This document shows positions 18,443 to 27,157 of a DNA stretch of 64,000 bases, in pieces. Under the pieces are notes generated by a model. The model was not told the origin of the DNA and made no database searches. It was given only the letters and a program-made list of their open reading frames with translations. The position numbers and the translations under genes are program-made. Every line of letters begins with the position of its first letter. Position 1 is the first letter of the stretch. This DNA comes from Thermomicrobiales bacterium (GTDB lineage: Bacteria > Chloroflexota > Chloroflexia > Thermomicrobiales > UBA6265): assembly GCA_019637585.1 (NCBI GenBank), contig JAHBVL010000002.1, positions 62,001 to 126,000 on the forward strand, written 5' to 3'.

Positions 18443-19561
18443 ATGCCCGAACTCGATAGTACCGAACAACCGAGACTTCCCGACGTCCCAGCCGGTCATT
18501 TGCCGCCGGACGACGATCGGCCCGACGTCGAGGGAAACACCGTCCGCAATCAGTTGTTCCGGCCGAGAACGGTGTTGTCGTTCGGGGTGGCGATCGCGAT
18601 TCTGGCCATTTTCGTGACCAGGGCCGATCTCGATCTGGACGAAATCTGGACCAACATCAAAGGCGCCAATCTGCTCCTGTTGGCAGCGGCATTCGCCATC
18701 TATTTCTTCACCCTCGCTTTGCGGGCGATGCGGTGGCGCTGGATGTTGGCGGAGAGCGGCGTCGGTTCGACGCAGGATGCCGCTCTACCGGGCACTGCCT
18801 ATCTGACCGGGGTCTACACGATCTCCTGGTTGATCAACTGCGTTGTTCCGGCCAAGCTCGGCGACGCTTATCGTGCCTACCGGGTGAAGCGGGATGACGG
18901 TATCCGGTATTCGATCGGATTCGGGACGATCATCGGTGAGCGGGTGTTCGATCTCGCAGTGCTGGTGGTGCTGCTGGCGACGTCCGGTTTGCTGGCGTTT
19001 CATGGATCGATGCCCGGGCAGTCGACCTCAGCCCTGATTCTCGGTGTGCTCATGGTCGTGGCGGTGGCGGCCGGGCTTCTGGGCATGCACTTCTTCCGCG
19101 ACAGAATCGAGTCGCTGGTTCCTGCCCGGTTTCGTCTCCACTACACAAGCTTCCAGGCTGCGCTCTTCCAGGCGATGAGCCGTCCCCTGGTGCCGGCTAC
19201 CTATGCCGTCGTCATCTGGCTCTGCGAGGGGTTGCGGGTCTATCTGGTCGCTGAATCGCTGGATGCACACATTGGGCTATCGATGGCCATTTTCGTCGCG
19301 CTGCTCAGCGCTCTGCTGACGACAATGCCCTTCACGCCAGCCGGTCTCGGGGTCGTGGAGGTGGCGATCGTCACCGCGTTGACTGTTGCCGGATACTCGA
19401 AGGGCATGGCCGGATCGGTCGCGATTCTCGACCGGCTGATCACCTACTGGAGCGTGATTCTGGTCGGGGCGATCGTGGCAGTGGTGATGATGAAGCTCAA
19501 CACGGCTGAATCGCACGCTGCGGCATCGCTCGAGGACAGATTGCAATCGACCTCTTCATAG
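18443..19561 (+). CDS. Lysylphosphatidylglycerol synthase/flippase-type membrane protein (UPF0104)
   Basis: 372 residues from ATG 18443, four bases after the previous stop. An acidic, proline-rich N-terminal tail (about 45 residues) precedes 7-8 transmembrane segments. The LPG-synthase TM-region family is recognised from FTLALRAMRWRWML, NCVVPAKLGDAYRAYRVKR, GTIIGERVFDLAVLV and TTMPFTPAGLGVVEVAIVTAL. Lacking a C-terminal synthase domain, it is the flippase-like part only, as often found in glycan gene clusters where it may move a lipid-linked precursor. No Wzx is present here, so it may fill that role (inference). Confidence 0.87.
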   Translation: MPELDSTEQPRLPDVPAGHLPPDDDRPDVEGNTVRNQLFRPRTVLSFGVAIAILAIFVTRADLDLDEIWTNIKGANLLLLAAAFAIYFFTLALRAMRWRWMLAESGVGSTQDAALPGTAYLTGVYTISWLINCVVPAKLGDAYRAYRVKRDDGIRYSIGFGTIIGERVFDLAVLVVLLATSGLLAFHGSMPGQSTSALILGVLMVVAVAAGLLGMHFFRDRIESLVPARFRLHYTSFQAALFQAMSRPLVPATYAVVIWLCEGLRVYLVAESLDAHIGLSMAIFVALLSALLTTMPFTPAGLGVVEVAIVTALTVAGYSKGMAGSVAILDRLITYWSVILVGAIVAVVMMKLNTAESHAAASLEDRLQSTSS

Positions 19562-19575
19562 ACATCAGCGCCGCC

Positions 19576-20664
19576 GTGAACCAGCGGGGCGGTATCGGCC
19601 GCTACGGCCGTGAGGTGACACGTCGCCTCCTCGCCGATTGCGCCGGGGAGGCGACTCCGAGCCTCTGGTATGCGCCCGGCTCGTCCGGAGCTGATGAGGC
19701 GGCGAAATCGATAGCAGACGGCCGGGCGTCGCTCCGCCGGGCGCCGCTCTCCCGGAGGAATGTCGACAGGTTGGCCATGCGCGCCAGATTGCCGATCTGG
19801 CCGGCGCTGAATCTCGGGCGTGCAGATGTCGCCTGGAGTCCGGATTTCACCGTTCCGCCGGTGCGCGGCGCGCGCCGCGCAATCACGATCCACGATCTGG
19901 CCTGGATCACGGCTCCTGGCTATGCCTCGGCCGGATTGCGGGCATTTCTGGACAGCGTGGTTCCGAGGCAGATTGGCGCAGCGGATGTCTTCTTCGTGGT
20001 TTCCGAATCGACGCGCGAAGCGGTGCTTGGCCACTTCAGCATCGGAGGGCAGGTGGTCGTGGCGCCGAATGGAGTCGATGAGCGGTTCCTTCTGGCCGGG
20101 AGCCAGCCGGATCGCCGCTCGATTCGCCACCTGAACTTGCCGGGGTCATATCTGTTGATGGTCGGCACGATCGAACCTCGGAAAAACCACCTGCGGGTGG
20201 TGGAAGCGATGCGCCGCCGCCGGCCAGACCTTCCACTGGTCATCGCCGGGGGACGAGGATGGGATGACGGCCCAGCCATGCAGGCAATGGAGCAGGCGGC
20301 GGGTGACGGGCTGGTTCACTATGCCGGGTATGTCGATGATGCGCTGCTCCCGCAGCTCTATGCCAACGCGAGTGGACTGATCGCGGCATCTGTCGAAGAA
20401 GGATTCGATTTGCCGGTTCTGGAGGGACTAGCTGCCGGACTGCCGACGCTGCTGAGCGATATTCCCGTTCACCGCGAAGTGGCGGGCGATGCGGCGTCAT
20501 ATTGCAACCCGGAAAGCGTCGAATCCATTGGGGATGGCATTATTGGTCTGGTTTCCAGGCGTGACGATGCGGGGCAAGCTGAACAGCGGCGAGCGATCGC
20601 CTCGCGGTATTCCTGGGACGCAACGGCTTCGACGATCTGGCAAACGCTGAAGGCGCTGGCATGA
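19576..20664 (+). CDS. GT4-family glycosyltransferase
   Basis: GT-B fold transferase of 362 residues from GTG 19576. The donor-binding C-terminal half shows LLMVGTIEPRKNHLRVVEAM, LVHYAGYVDDALLPQLYANA and the EX7E region ASVEEGFDLPVLEGLAAGLP. The N-terminal half has RGGIGRYGREVTRRLL and ITIHDLAWITAPGYAS. The frame is open upstream without ATG/GTG/TTG and encodes IAIDLFIDISAA, which looks like the missing first beta strand; GAGGA at 19532-19536 could serve a non-standard ATC or ATT start (19546 or 19540). The donor sugar is unknown. It overlaps the small downstream gene by four bases. Confidence 0.9.
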   Translation: MNQRGGIGRYGREVTRRLLADCAGEATPSLWYAPGSSGADEAAKSIADGRASLRRAPLSRRNVDRLAMRARLPIWPALNLGRADVAWSPDFTVPPVRGARRAITIHDLAWITAPGYASAGLRAFLDSVVPRQIGAADVFFVVSESTREAVLGHFSIGGQVVVAPNGVDERFLLAGSQPDRRSIRHLNLPGSYLLMVGTIEPRKNHLRVVEAMRRRRPDLPLVIAGGRGWDDGPAMQAMEQAAGDGLVHYAGYVDDALLPQLYANASGLIAASVEEGFDLPVLEGLAAGLPTLLSDIPVHREVAGDAASYCNPESVESIGDGIIGLVSRRDDAGQAEQRRAIASRYSWDATASTIWQTLKALA

Positions 20665-20864
20665 TGGAGCGGGATGACGACGACGCCAGAACACCCGACG
20701 ACCCATGGGACGACGATCCATGGAAGGATGAACCCTGGCCAGAACCCTCCAGGGCGCCGACGACGCGGGAAAAGATCAGCGTGCTCCTGCCGGCGTTGCT
20801 GGCGTTTGGCGGGATGATTCTGATGCTGTTGACCTTTCTGGCCGTTGCCCTCTGGCGCAACTAG
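20661..20864 (+). CDS. Small acidic-tailed single-pass membrane protein
   Basis: 67 residues, start ATG inside the preceding stop (ATGA). The first 30 residues are very acidic with repeated D/E-P-W units (DPWDDDPWKDEPWPEP), followed by a basic REK stretch and one strong hydrophobic helix near 42-63, ending WRN. This suggests N-in topology with a cytoplasmic acidic tail, but I do not recognise the family. Coupling to the glycosyltransferase suggests a small partner of the polysaccharide machinery. Confidence 0.7.
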   Translation: MMERDDDDARTPDDPWDDDPWKDEPWPEPSRAPTTREKISVLLPALLAFGGMILMLLTFLAVALWRN

Positions 20865-20895
20865 GGTCGCGAGTTTCCGCTGAGAGGAGCGAGGC

Positions 20896-21894
<999 letters not shown>

Positions 21895-21923
21895 GCGCAC
21901 CGCGACCCCAAGCGATGGGGGCG

Positions 21924-21944
21924 AAAAGGCGCATGCCATGCGCC
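21924..21944 (-). terminator. Likely intrinsic terminator of serS
   Basis: On the minus strand GGCGCAT (21944-21938) pairs with ATGCGCC (21934-21928) around a GGC loop, followed by UUUU. It lies 14 bases beyond the serS stop. The U-tract is short, so efficiency is uncertain. Confidence 0.6.
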
Positions 21945-21957
21945 CCTACGATTGCGG

Positions 21958-23256
21958 CTAGGCCCGCGCCGGGCCGATCGGCGGCTGGATGCCGATTTCC
22001 GTTTGACCGCCCAGATACGGCTGCAGCACCTGTGGAATGGCGAATGTGCCGTCTTCTCGCTGGTAGTTCTCCATAATGGCAATCATGGTGCGTGGCAACG
22101 CCATGCCAGAGCCATTCAGGGTGTGCAGATAGTGCGGACGTCCCCCTTCGGTGGGGCGGAACCGAATGTTCGCTCGCCGGGCCTGGAAATCGACGAAGTT
22201 GGAGCAGGAGGAGACTTCCAGCCATTCCTCCGTGCCGGGAGCCCAGACTTCGAGGTCGACCTTGTTCGCCGCGGTGAAGGAGAGATCACCCGTGCAGATC
22301 TGAAGGCGCCGGAAGGGGAGTTCCAAACCGATGAGGACATCTTCCGCTTCGCCGATCAGGCGCTGATGTTCCTCTTCGGATCGGTCGGGGTGGACGAATT
22401 TGACCATCTCCACCTTGTCGAACTGGTAGCCTCGCTTGATGCCCCGCACATCCTTGCCCGCCGAGATCTGCTCCCGCCGGAAGCAGGCCGTGTAAGCGGT
22501 GTGGTAGATGGGCAACATCGCCTCATCGAGGATTTCGTCCCGGTAGAGATTCGTCACCGGGACTTCGGCCGTCGGGATCAGCCATTTGTCCTCCTCGATG
22601 TCGCGGAAGAGCGTTTCCCCGAACTTCGGCAGATTGCCTGTGCCGTAGAGCGATTGCTCGAGCACCAGATACGGGGGATAGACCTCCTGGTAGCCGTGCT
22701 TCTGGGTATGCAGATCGAGCATCCAGGTGATCAACGCTCGCTGCAGCCGGGCTCCGTCGCCTCTCAGGACATAAAACCGGGAACCGGAGACTTTGACGCC
22801 TCGCTCGAAGTCGATGATGCCCAGGCGCTCGGCGATATCCCAGTGGGGGAGGAGCGGGAAGTCGGCGCTGCGCGGCTGACCGGTTGTTTGCGTGACCACA
22901 TTGCCCGATTCGTCCGGACCAACGGGGACGTGGGGTAAGGGCAGGTTGGGTACGGTCAGCATCAGCGCATTCAGCTCGGATTCGACATCGCGAACCTGCT
23001 CGTCGAGCGTGCTGATTTCGTCGCCCAGGGTGCGCATGTCGGCGATCAGCCGGTCCCGCTCCTCTTTGTCCGACGCTTTGCTCACCAGCTTCGAGCCTTC
23101 GTTGCGGCGCGCCTTCATCTGCTCGACCTGATTGACGAGCTCGCGGCGGCGTTCGTCGAGCGCGATGATCTCGTCGATCGGCGCGGTGGCGTTCAGCGCC
23201 ACCATCGCTTCGCGCACGCGCTCCGGCTCTTCACGAATCAGTCTGATGTCGAGCAT
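21958..23256 (-). CDS. serS: Serine-tRNA ligase
   Basis: Class II synthetase charging tRNA-Ser (and tRNA-Sec, relevant because selA is in this window). 432 residues: MLDIRLIREEPERVREAM, then a long coiled-coil arm (about 25-105), then the catalytic domain. TAEVPVTNLYRDEIL is the serine-site TAE motif, motif 2 is FRREQISAGKDVRGIKRGYQ, and motif 3 is NGSGMALPRTMIAIMENYQ. Motif 2 has QI where many bacterial enzymes have AGS, a modest lineage variation. Third of three minus-strand genes after uvrA and the HNH nuclease. Confidence 0.97.
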   Translation of the reverse strand: MLDIRLIREEPERVREAMVALNATAPIDEIIALDERRRELVNQVEQMKARRNEGSKLVSKASDKEERDRLIADMRTLGDEISTLDEQVRDVESELNALMLTVPNLPLPHVPVGPDESGNVVTQTTGQPRSADFPLLPHWDIAERLGIIDFERGVKVSGSRFYVLRGDGARLQRALITWMLDLHTQKHGYQEVYPPYLVLEQSLYGTGNLPKFGETLFRDIEEDKWLIPTAEVPVTNLYRDEILDEAMLPIYHTAYTACFRREQISAGKDVRGIKRGYQFDKVEMVKFVHPDRSEEEHQRLIGEAEDVLIGLELPFRRLQICTGDLSFTAANKVDLEVWAPGTEEWLEVSSCSNFVDFQARRANIRFRPTEGGRPHYLHTLNGSGMALPRTMIAIMENYQREDGTFAIPQVLQPYLGGQTEIGIQPPIGPARA

Positions 23257-23335
23257 TGTGATCTCCTGTAACCCGCACGTTGATAGAGGCGAGAGCTCAT
23301 CGAACTTCGCCAGTCTGGAGACTCGTCCGCGAGTC

Positions 23336-23896
23336 TCAGTCGGCGCTCATCTGGAAAAGACTATCTGATCTGTCGAATCGGTCGAGGTCGAGTCCCGGCA
23401 GGAACTTGAACCACGATTCGGCGATGCCGCCATCGAGGCGCCGCTGAATCGAGTAGTAGCGACCGGGTTTGGGTTCGAACGGCATCCTGCGCAAGGTCAT
23501 CCGGGCTTCGATGAGCGATTTGCCCCCTTTGCGATGGTTGCACGGTTTGCAGGCCGAGGTGAGATTCTCCCAGACATGCTGCCCGCCGCGGGAGCGGGGG
23601 ATGATGTGGTCGAGCGTCAGGTCGTGCGACGATCGGCCGCAATACTGGCAGGTGAAGTTGTCGCGAATGAAGACCTCGCGCCTGGTGAGCTTGACGCGGG
23701 TTCTCGGAGAGCGAATCAAATAGATCAAGCGGATCACCGACGGATAGGGAAACGACGCATCGGGCGTGAAGATGGGGTGCTGGTGCGTTTCCAGGATCTC
23801 GGCTTTGCCCCCGATGACCAGCACGACAGCTCGCCGGCCGCTGCAGATGTTCAACGGCTCGTAATTCTGATTGAGAACCAGGACCGATCGATTCAC
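23336..23896 (-). CDS. HNH endonuclease family protein
   Basis: 186 residues from GTG 23896, chosen because the family typically begins VNRSVLVLNQNYEPLN; the frame is open further upstream to a TTG. The HNH domain is clear: FTCQYCGRSS, LTLDHIIPRSRGG, WENLTSACKPCNHRKGGKS, giving a zinc-binding CxxC/CxxC pair around the catalytic His. The N-terminal part (VLVIGGKAEILE, PSVIRLIYLIRSP) matches the widespread chromosomal HNH proteins of unknown role found near housekeeping genes. Nothing suggests a phage or toxin context. An extended -10 TGC-TACCAT lies at 23998-23990. Confidence 0.9.
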   Translation of the reverse strand: MNRSVLVLNQNYEPLNICSGRRAVVLVIGGKAEILETHQHPIFTPDASFPYPSVIRLIYLIRSPRTRVKLTRREVFIRDNFTCQYCGRSSHDLTLDHIIPRSRGGQHVWENLTSACKPCNHRKGGKSLIEARMTLRRMPFEPKPGRYYSIQRRLDGGIAESWFKFLPGLDLDRFDRSDSLFQMSAD

Positions 23897-23989
23897 GGCG
23901 GCAACGATCCTTATCGTTCCCGGAAATCGGTGGTCACCCTCGCACAAGGCGCCGGAAAAGGGCCGTTTCCGAAGAAGCGGCCGGGTCAG

Positions 23990-23998
23990 ATGGTAGCA
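23990..23998 (-). promoter_or_regulatory. Extended -10 upstream of the HNH gene
   Basis: The minus strand reads TGC-TACCAT about 90 bases before the HNH start, inside the uvrA-HNH gap. It would let HNH-serS be transcribed independently of uvrA. Confidence 0.4.
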
Positions 23999-24034
23999 CG
24001 AGCGCGAATACGCCGGCAGTCGCGGACCGAAAGC

Positions 24035-26932
24035 TCAGTCCGCGGCCAGGCTGGCGACCGGGAGAATCTCGCTCAGGAAGTGACCGGTTGCCGAAGCGGG
24101 ATTCGCCGCAATCTCTTCCGGCGTGCCGGTGGCGATCACCTGACCACCCCCGTTGCCCCCTTCCGGTCCCATGTCGATAATCCAGTCGGCCGACTTGATG
24201 ACGTCGAGGTTGTGCTCGATAACGAGAATCGTGTTGCCCCCGTCGGCCAACCGCTGCAGCACCCCGAGCAACCGCTCGATATCGGCGAAATGGAGTCCGG
24301 TCGTCGGTTCGTCGAGGATGTACATCGTCCGGCCGGTTGCCCGTCGCGACAGCTCAGACGACAGCTTAACGCGCTGCGCCTCGCCGCCGGAGAGCTGCGT
24401 TGCCGGTTGGCCGAGATGGATATAGCCGAGCCCGACATCCTCGAGGGTCTGCAACTTGCCCCTGATGCCGGGGATGTTCTCGAAAAAGGCGAGTGCTTCG
24501 GTGACCGTCATTTCCAGCACATCGGCGATCGACTTCCCCTTGAAGAGAATCTCGAGCGCTTCCCGGTTGTACCGGCGCCCTTCACAGACCTCGCAGGGAA
24601 CGAAAACGTCCGGAAGGAAGTTCATCTCGATCTGGATGATCCCCTCGCCACTGCACGCTTCGCAGCGGCCGCCTTTGACATTGAAGGAAAAACGGCCGGC
24701 TTTGTAGCCGCGCGCTTTCGCCTCGGGAAGGGAGGCGAAGAGCTCCCGGATCGGTGTGAACAAGCCGGTGTAGGTGGCTGGGTTCGAGCGAGGCGTGCGG
24801 CCGATCGGGCTCTGGTCGATTTCGATCACCTTGTCCAGGTGTTCCATTCCCTCCAGTGCGTCGTGTGTGCCAGGGCGTGCCTTGGCCCGGTGGAACTCCT
24901 GCGCCAGGCGCGGATAGAGGGTGTCGGTGATCAACGAGCTCTTTCCCGATCCGGAAACGCCGGTGACCGCGATGAAGGTGCCAAGCGGAAAGTCGACCGT
25001 GACGTTTTTGAGGTTGTTCTCGCACGCACCAATCAGCTGCATCGTCTTGCCATTGCCGCTCCGCCGCTGGGATGGGGTGGCGATCTCGCGCTGATGGGTG
25101 AGGTACTGGCCGGTGAGCGATTCCGGAACCGCGCCGATATCCGGGATCAGTCCCTCGGCAACGACTTTGCCGCCATGCACGCCTGCGCCAGGACCGATAT
25201 CGACGATCCAGTCGGCGGCACGCATCATTTCTTCGTCATGCTCCACGACGATCAGTGTGTTGCCGAGGTCGCGCAGACGGAGCAACGTCTTGATCAGACG
25301 AGCATTGTCTCGCTGGTGCAAGCCGATGCTCGGTTCGTCGAGGATATAGAGCACGCCCATGAGACTGGAGCCAATCTGAGTGGCTAGCCGAATCCGTTGC
25401 GCTTCGCCGCCGGAGAGGGTGCCCGCCGAACGCTCGAGCGTCAGATAGTCGAGCCCGACATCGACCAGAAAGCCAAGCCGTTCCCGAATTTCCTTCAGGA
25501 TTTGCCGGGCGATCAGCTGTTCGCGCTGGGTGAGCGGCGAGGCGTCATCGGAGTCCGCCAGTCGCTCGTGCCAGACCTGTGCTTCGCGAATCGGCAACCG
25601 AGCGACGTCGATGATGTTCTGGCCGTCGATGAGAACGCTCAGGATCTCTGGTTTGAGCCGGCTCCCCTTGCAGGCGGGGCAGGGGCGGGCCGCCATGTAC
25701 TTGGTCAGCTCCTCCCGAACGTAGTCGGAGGTTGAGCTGTCGTACCGGCGACGGAGATTCGGAATCACGCCCTCGTACGGCACCTGATAGGACTTGGTCC
25801 GGCCATTCTTCGACTGGTACCGGACGGTCACCTGGAGTCCGCGCTGGCCATTCAGAATCAGATCGAGGTCGGATGGGTCGAGCGAGTTGATGGGTTGGTC
25901 GGTCGAGAATCCACGCGCGTTCGCCAGCGAATCGAGCAGGGCGGCATACCAGGAATATCCCTCGCCGGTGGCCTTGAGCCAGGGAGCGATGGCGCCCTGG
26001 TCGATTGACAACCGCTTGTTCGGAATGATCAGCTCCGGGTCGAACTCCATCCGCATCCCGAGCCCGGTGCACTCCGGGCAGGCGCCGTGCGGCGAGTTGA
26101 ACGAGAAATTGCGGGGCTCGATCTCCCCGACGCTGATGCCGCAGTGGGCGCAGGCGAACTGCTCGCTGAAGGTCATCTCCTCGCCGTCGATGATCTGGGC
26201 AAGCGCGATCCCCTTGGCGATCTTCAGGGCGATTTCGAGGGAGTCGATCAGACGGACACGATCCGCGTTGGCGCTCTCCGTATCGTCGTGTCGGATGACG
26301 ACCCGGTCGACCACAACGTCGATCGAGTGTTTTTTCGTTTTGGCCAGCTTGATCGGCTCGTCCAGATCGGAAACGACGCCGTCGACGCGCACCCGGACGA
26401 ATCCCTGCCGCTTGATCTCGTCAAAAACGCCCTGATGCTCCCCTTTCCGGTCTCGCACCACGGGCGCGAGAATCATCAACCGGGTGCCGTCGGGAAGAGC
26501 CTGCAACTGTTCCGCCATCTGCTGGACCGACTGCTGGGCGATCGGTCTGCCGCAATTCGGGCAATGGGGGCGACCCACTCGCGCGAAGAGGAGGCGCATG
26601 AAGTCGTAGATCTCGGTGACCGTTCCCACGGTTGAGCGCGGGTTGCGGCTCGTCCCCTTCTGATCGATGGAGATGGCCGGGGAGAGACCGTCGATATGAT
26701 CGATATCCGGTTTTTCCATCTGCCCCAGAAACTGGCGGGCGTAGGCGGAAAGGGACTCGACGTAGCGACGCTGGCCCTCGGCGAAGATCGTGTCGAAAGC
26801 GAGGGACGACTTGCCGGAACCGGACAATCCGGTCAGCACCACGAGCTTGTCTCTGGGGAGTTCGACGTCGATGTTTTTCAGGTTGTGCTCGCGCGCGCCG
26901 CGCACAATGATTTTGTCGAGAATGGGACTCAT
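24035..26932 (-). CDS. uvrA: Excinuclease ABC subunit A
   Basis: DNA-damage recognition ATPase of nucleotide excision repair. 965 residues with two ABC modules: Walker [21 protein letters not shown] at the N-terminus and [15 protein letters not shown] in the second half, signatures [14 protein letters not shown] and [14 protein letters not shown], and Walker [17 protein letters not shown] and [15 protein letters not shown]. Zinc-module cysteines are in CAHCG...[20 protein letters not shown] and CEACSGEG...[10 protein letters not shown]. Full length with no anomaly. The promoter candidate is the extended -10 at 26986-26978. Confidence 0.98.
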   Translation of the reverse strand: MSPILDKIIVRGAREHNLKNIDVELPRDKLVVLTGLSGSGKSSLAFDTIFAEGQRRYVESLSAYARQFLGQMEKPDIDHIDGLSPAISIDQKGTSRNPRSTVGTVTEIYDFMRLLFARVGRPHCPNCGRPIAQQSVQQMAEQLQALPDGTRLMILAPVVRDRKGEHQGVFDEIKRQGFVRVRVDGVVSDLDEPIKLAKTKKHSIDVVVDRVVIRHDDTESANADRVRLIDSLEIALKIAKGIALAQIIDGEEMTFSEQFACAHCGISVGEIEPRNFSFNSPHGACPECTGLGMRMEFDPELIIPNKRLSIDQGAIAPWLKATGEGYSWYAALLDSLANARGFSTDQPINSLDPSDLDLILNGQRGLQVTVRYQSKNGRTKSYQVPYEGVIPNLRRRYDSSTSDYVREELTKYMAARPCPACKGSRLKPEILSVLIDGQNIIDVARLPIREAQVWHERLADSDDASPLTQREQLIARQILKEIRERLGFLVDVGLDYLTLERSAGTLSGGEAQRIRLATQIGSSLMGVLYILDEPSIGLHQRDNARLIKTLLRLRDLGNTLIVVEHDEEMMRAADWIVDIGPGAGVHGGKVVAEGLIPDIGAVPESLTGQYLTHQREIATPSQRRSGNGKTMQLIGACENNLKNVTVDFPLGTFIAVTGVSGSGKSSLITDTLYPRLAQEFHRAKARPGTHDALEGMEHLDKVIEIDQSPIGRTPRSNPATYTGLFTPIRELFASLPEAKARGYKAGRFSFNVKGGRCEACSGEGIIQIEMNFLPDVFVPCEVCEGRRYNREALEILFKGKSIADVLEMTVTEALAFFENIPGIRGKLQTLEDVGLGYIHLGQPATQLSGGEAQRVKLSSELSRRATGRTMYILDEPTTGLHFADIERLLGVLQRLADGGNTILVIEHNLDVIKSADWIIDMGPEGGNGGGQVIATGTPEEIAANPASATGHFLSEILPVASLAAD

Positions 26933-26977
26933 GCCGGGTTGCTCACAAGGGAAAACGAACAGATGATCGTATGGCCG

Positions 26978-26986
26978 AGTGTACCA
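26978..26986 (-). promoter_or_regulatory. Extended -10 promoter of uvrA
   Basis: The minus strand reads TGG-TACACT about 46 bases before the uvrA start. The rest of the divergent gap (26987-27157) holds a possible plus-strand CATAAT for valS near 27044. I recognise no LexA-type operator. Confidence 0.5.
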
Positions 26987-27157
26987 TGAGCGGATGGCTC
27001 GGCTGCCGTCTCGTACAGGTTCGCCGGAGGCGGCTGTGAGGCGTCATAATCTGGGGTCGGAGACGGGTACACGCTTGCGCGGAATCCCGCACCGGCTGCC
27101 GCCGCACAACAGTAACAGGGTTGGTTGCTGCACACCAAAAATGAAGGATTCCTCCCG

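Noticed and set aside
23534-25387. 617-codon plus-strand open frame
   Set aside because: It is antisense to the HNH gene and uvrA. The translation is low-complexity and matches nothing.
26933-27157. LexA-type operator in the uvrA-valS gap
   Set aside because: No sequence matches a known LexA site, and the operator for this lineage is not known to me.
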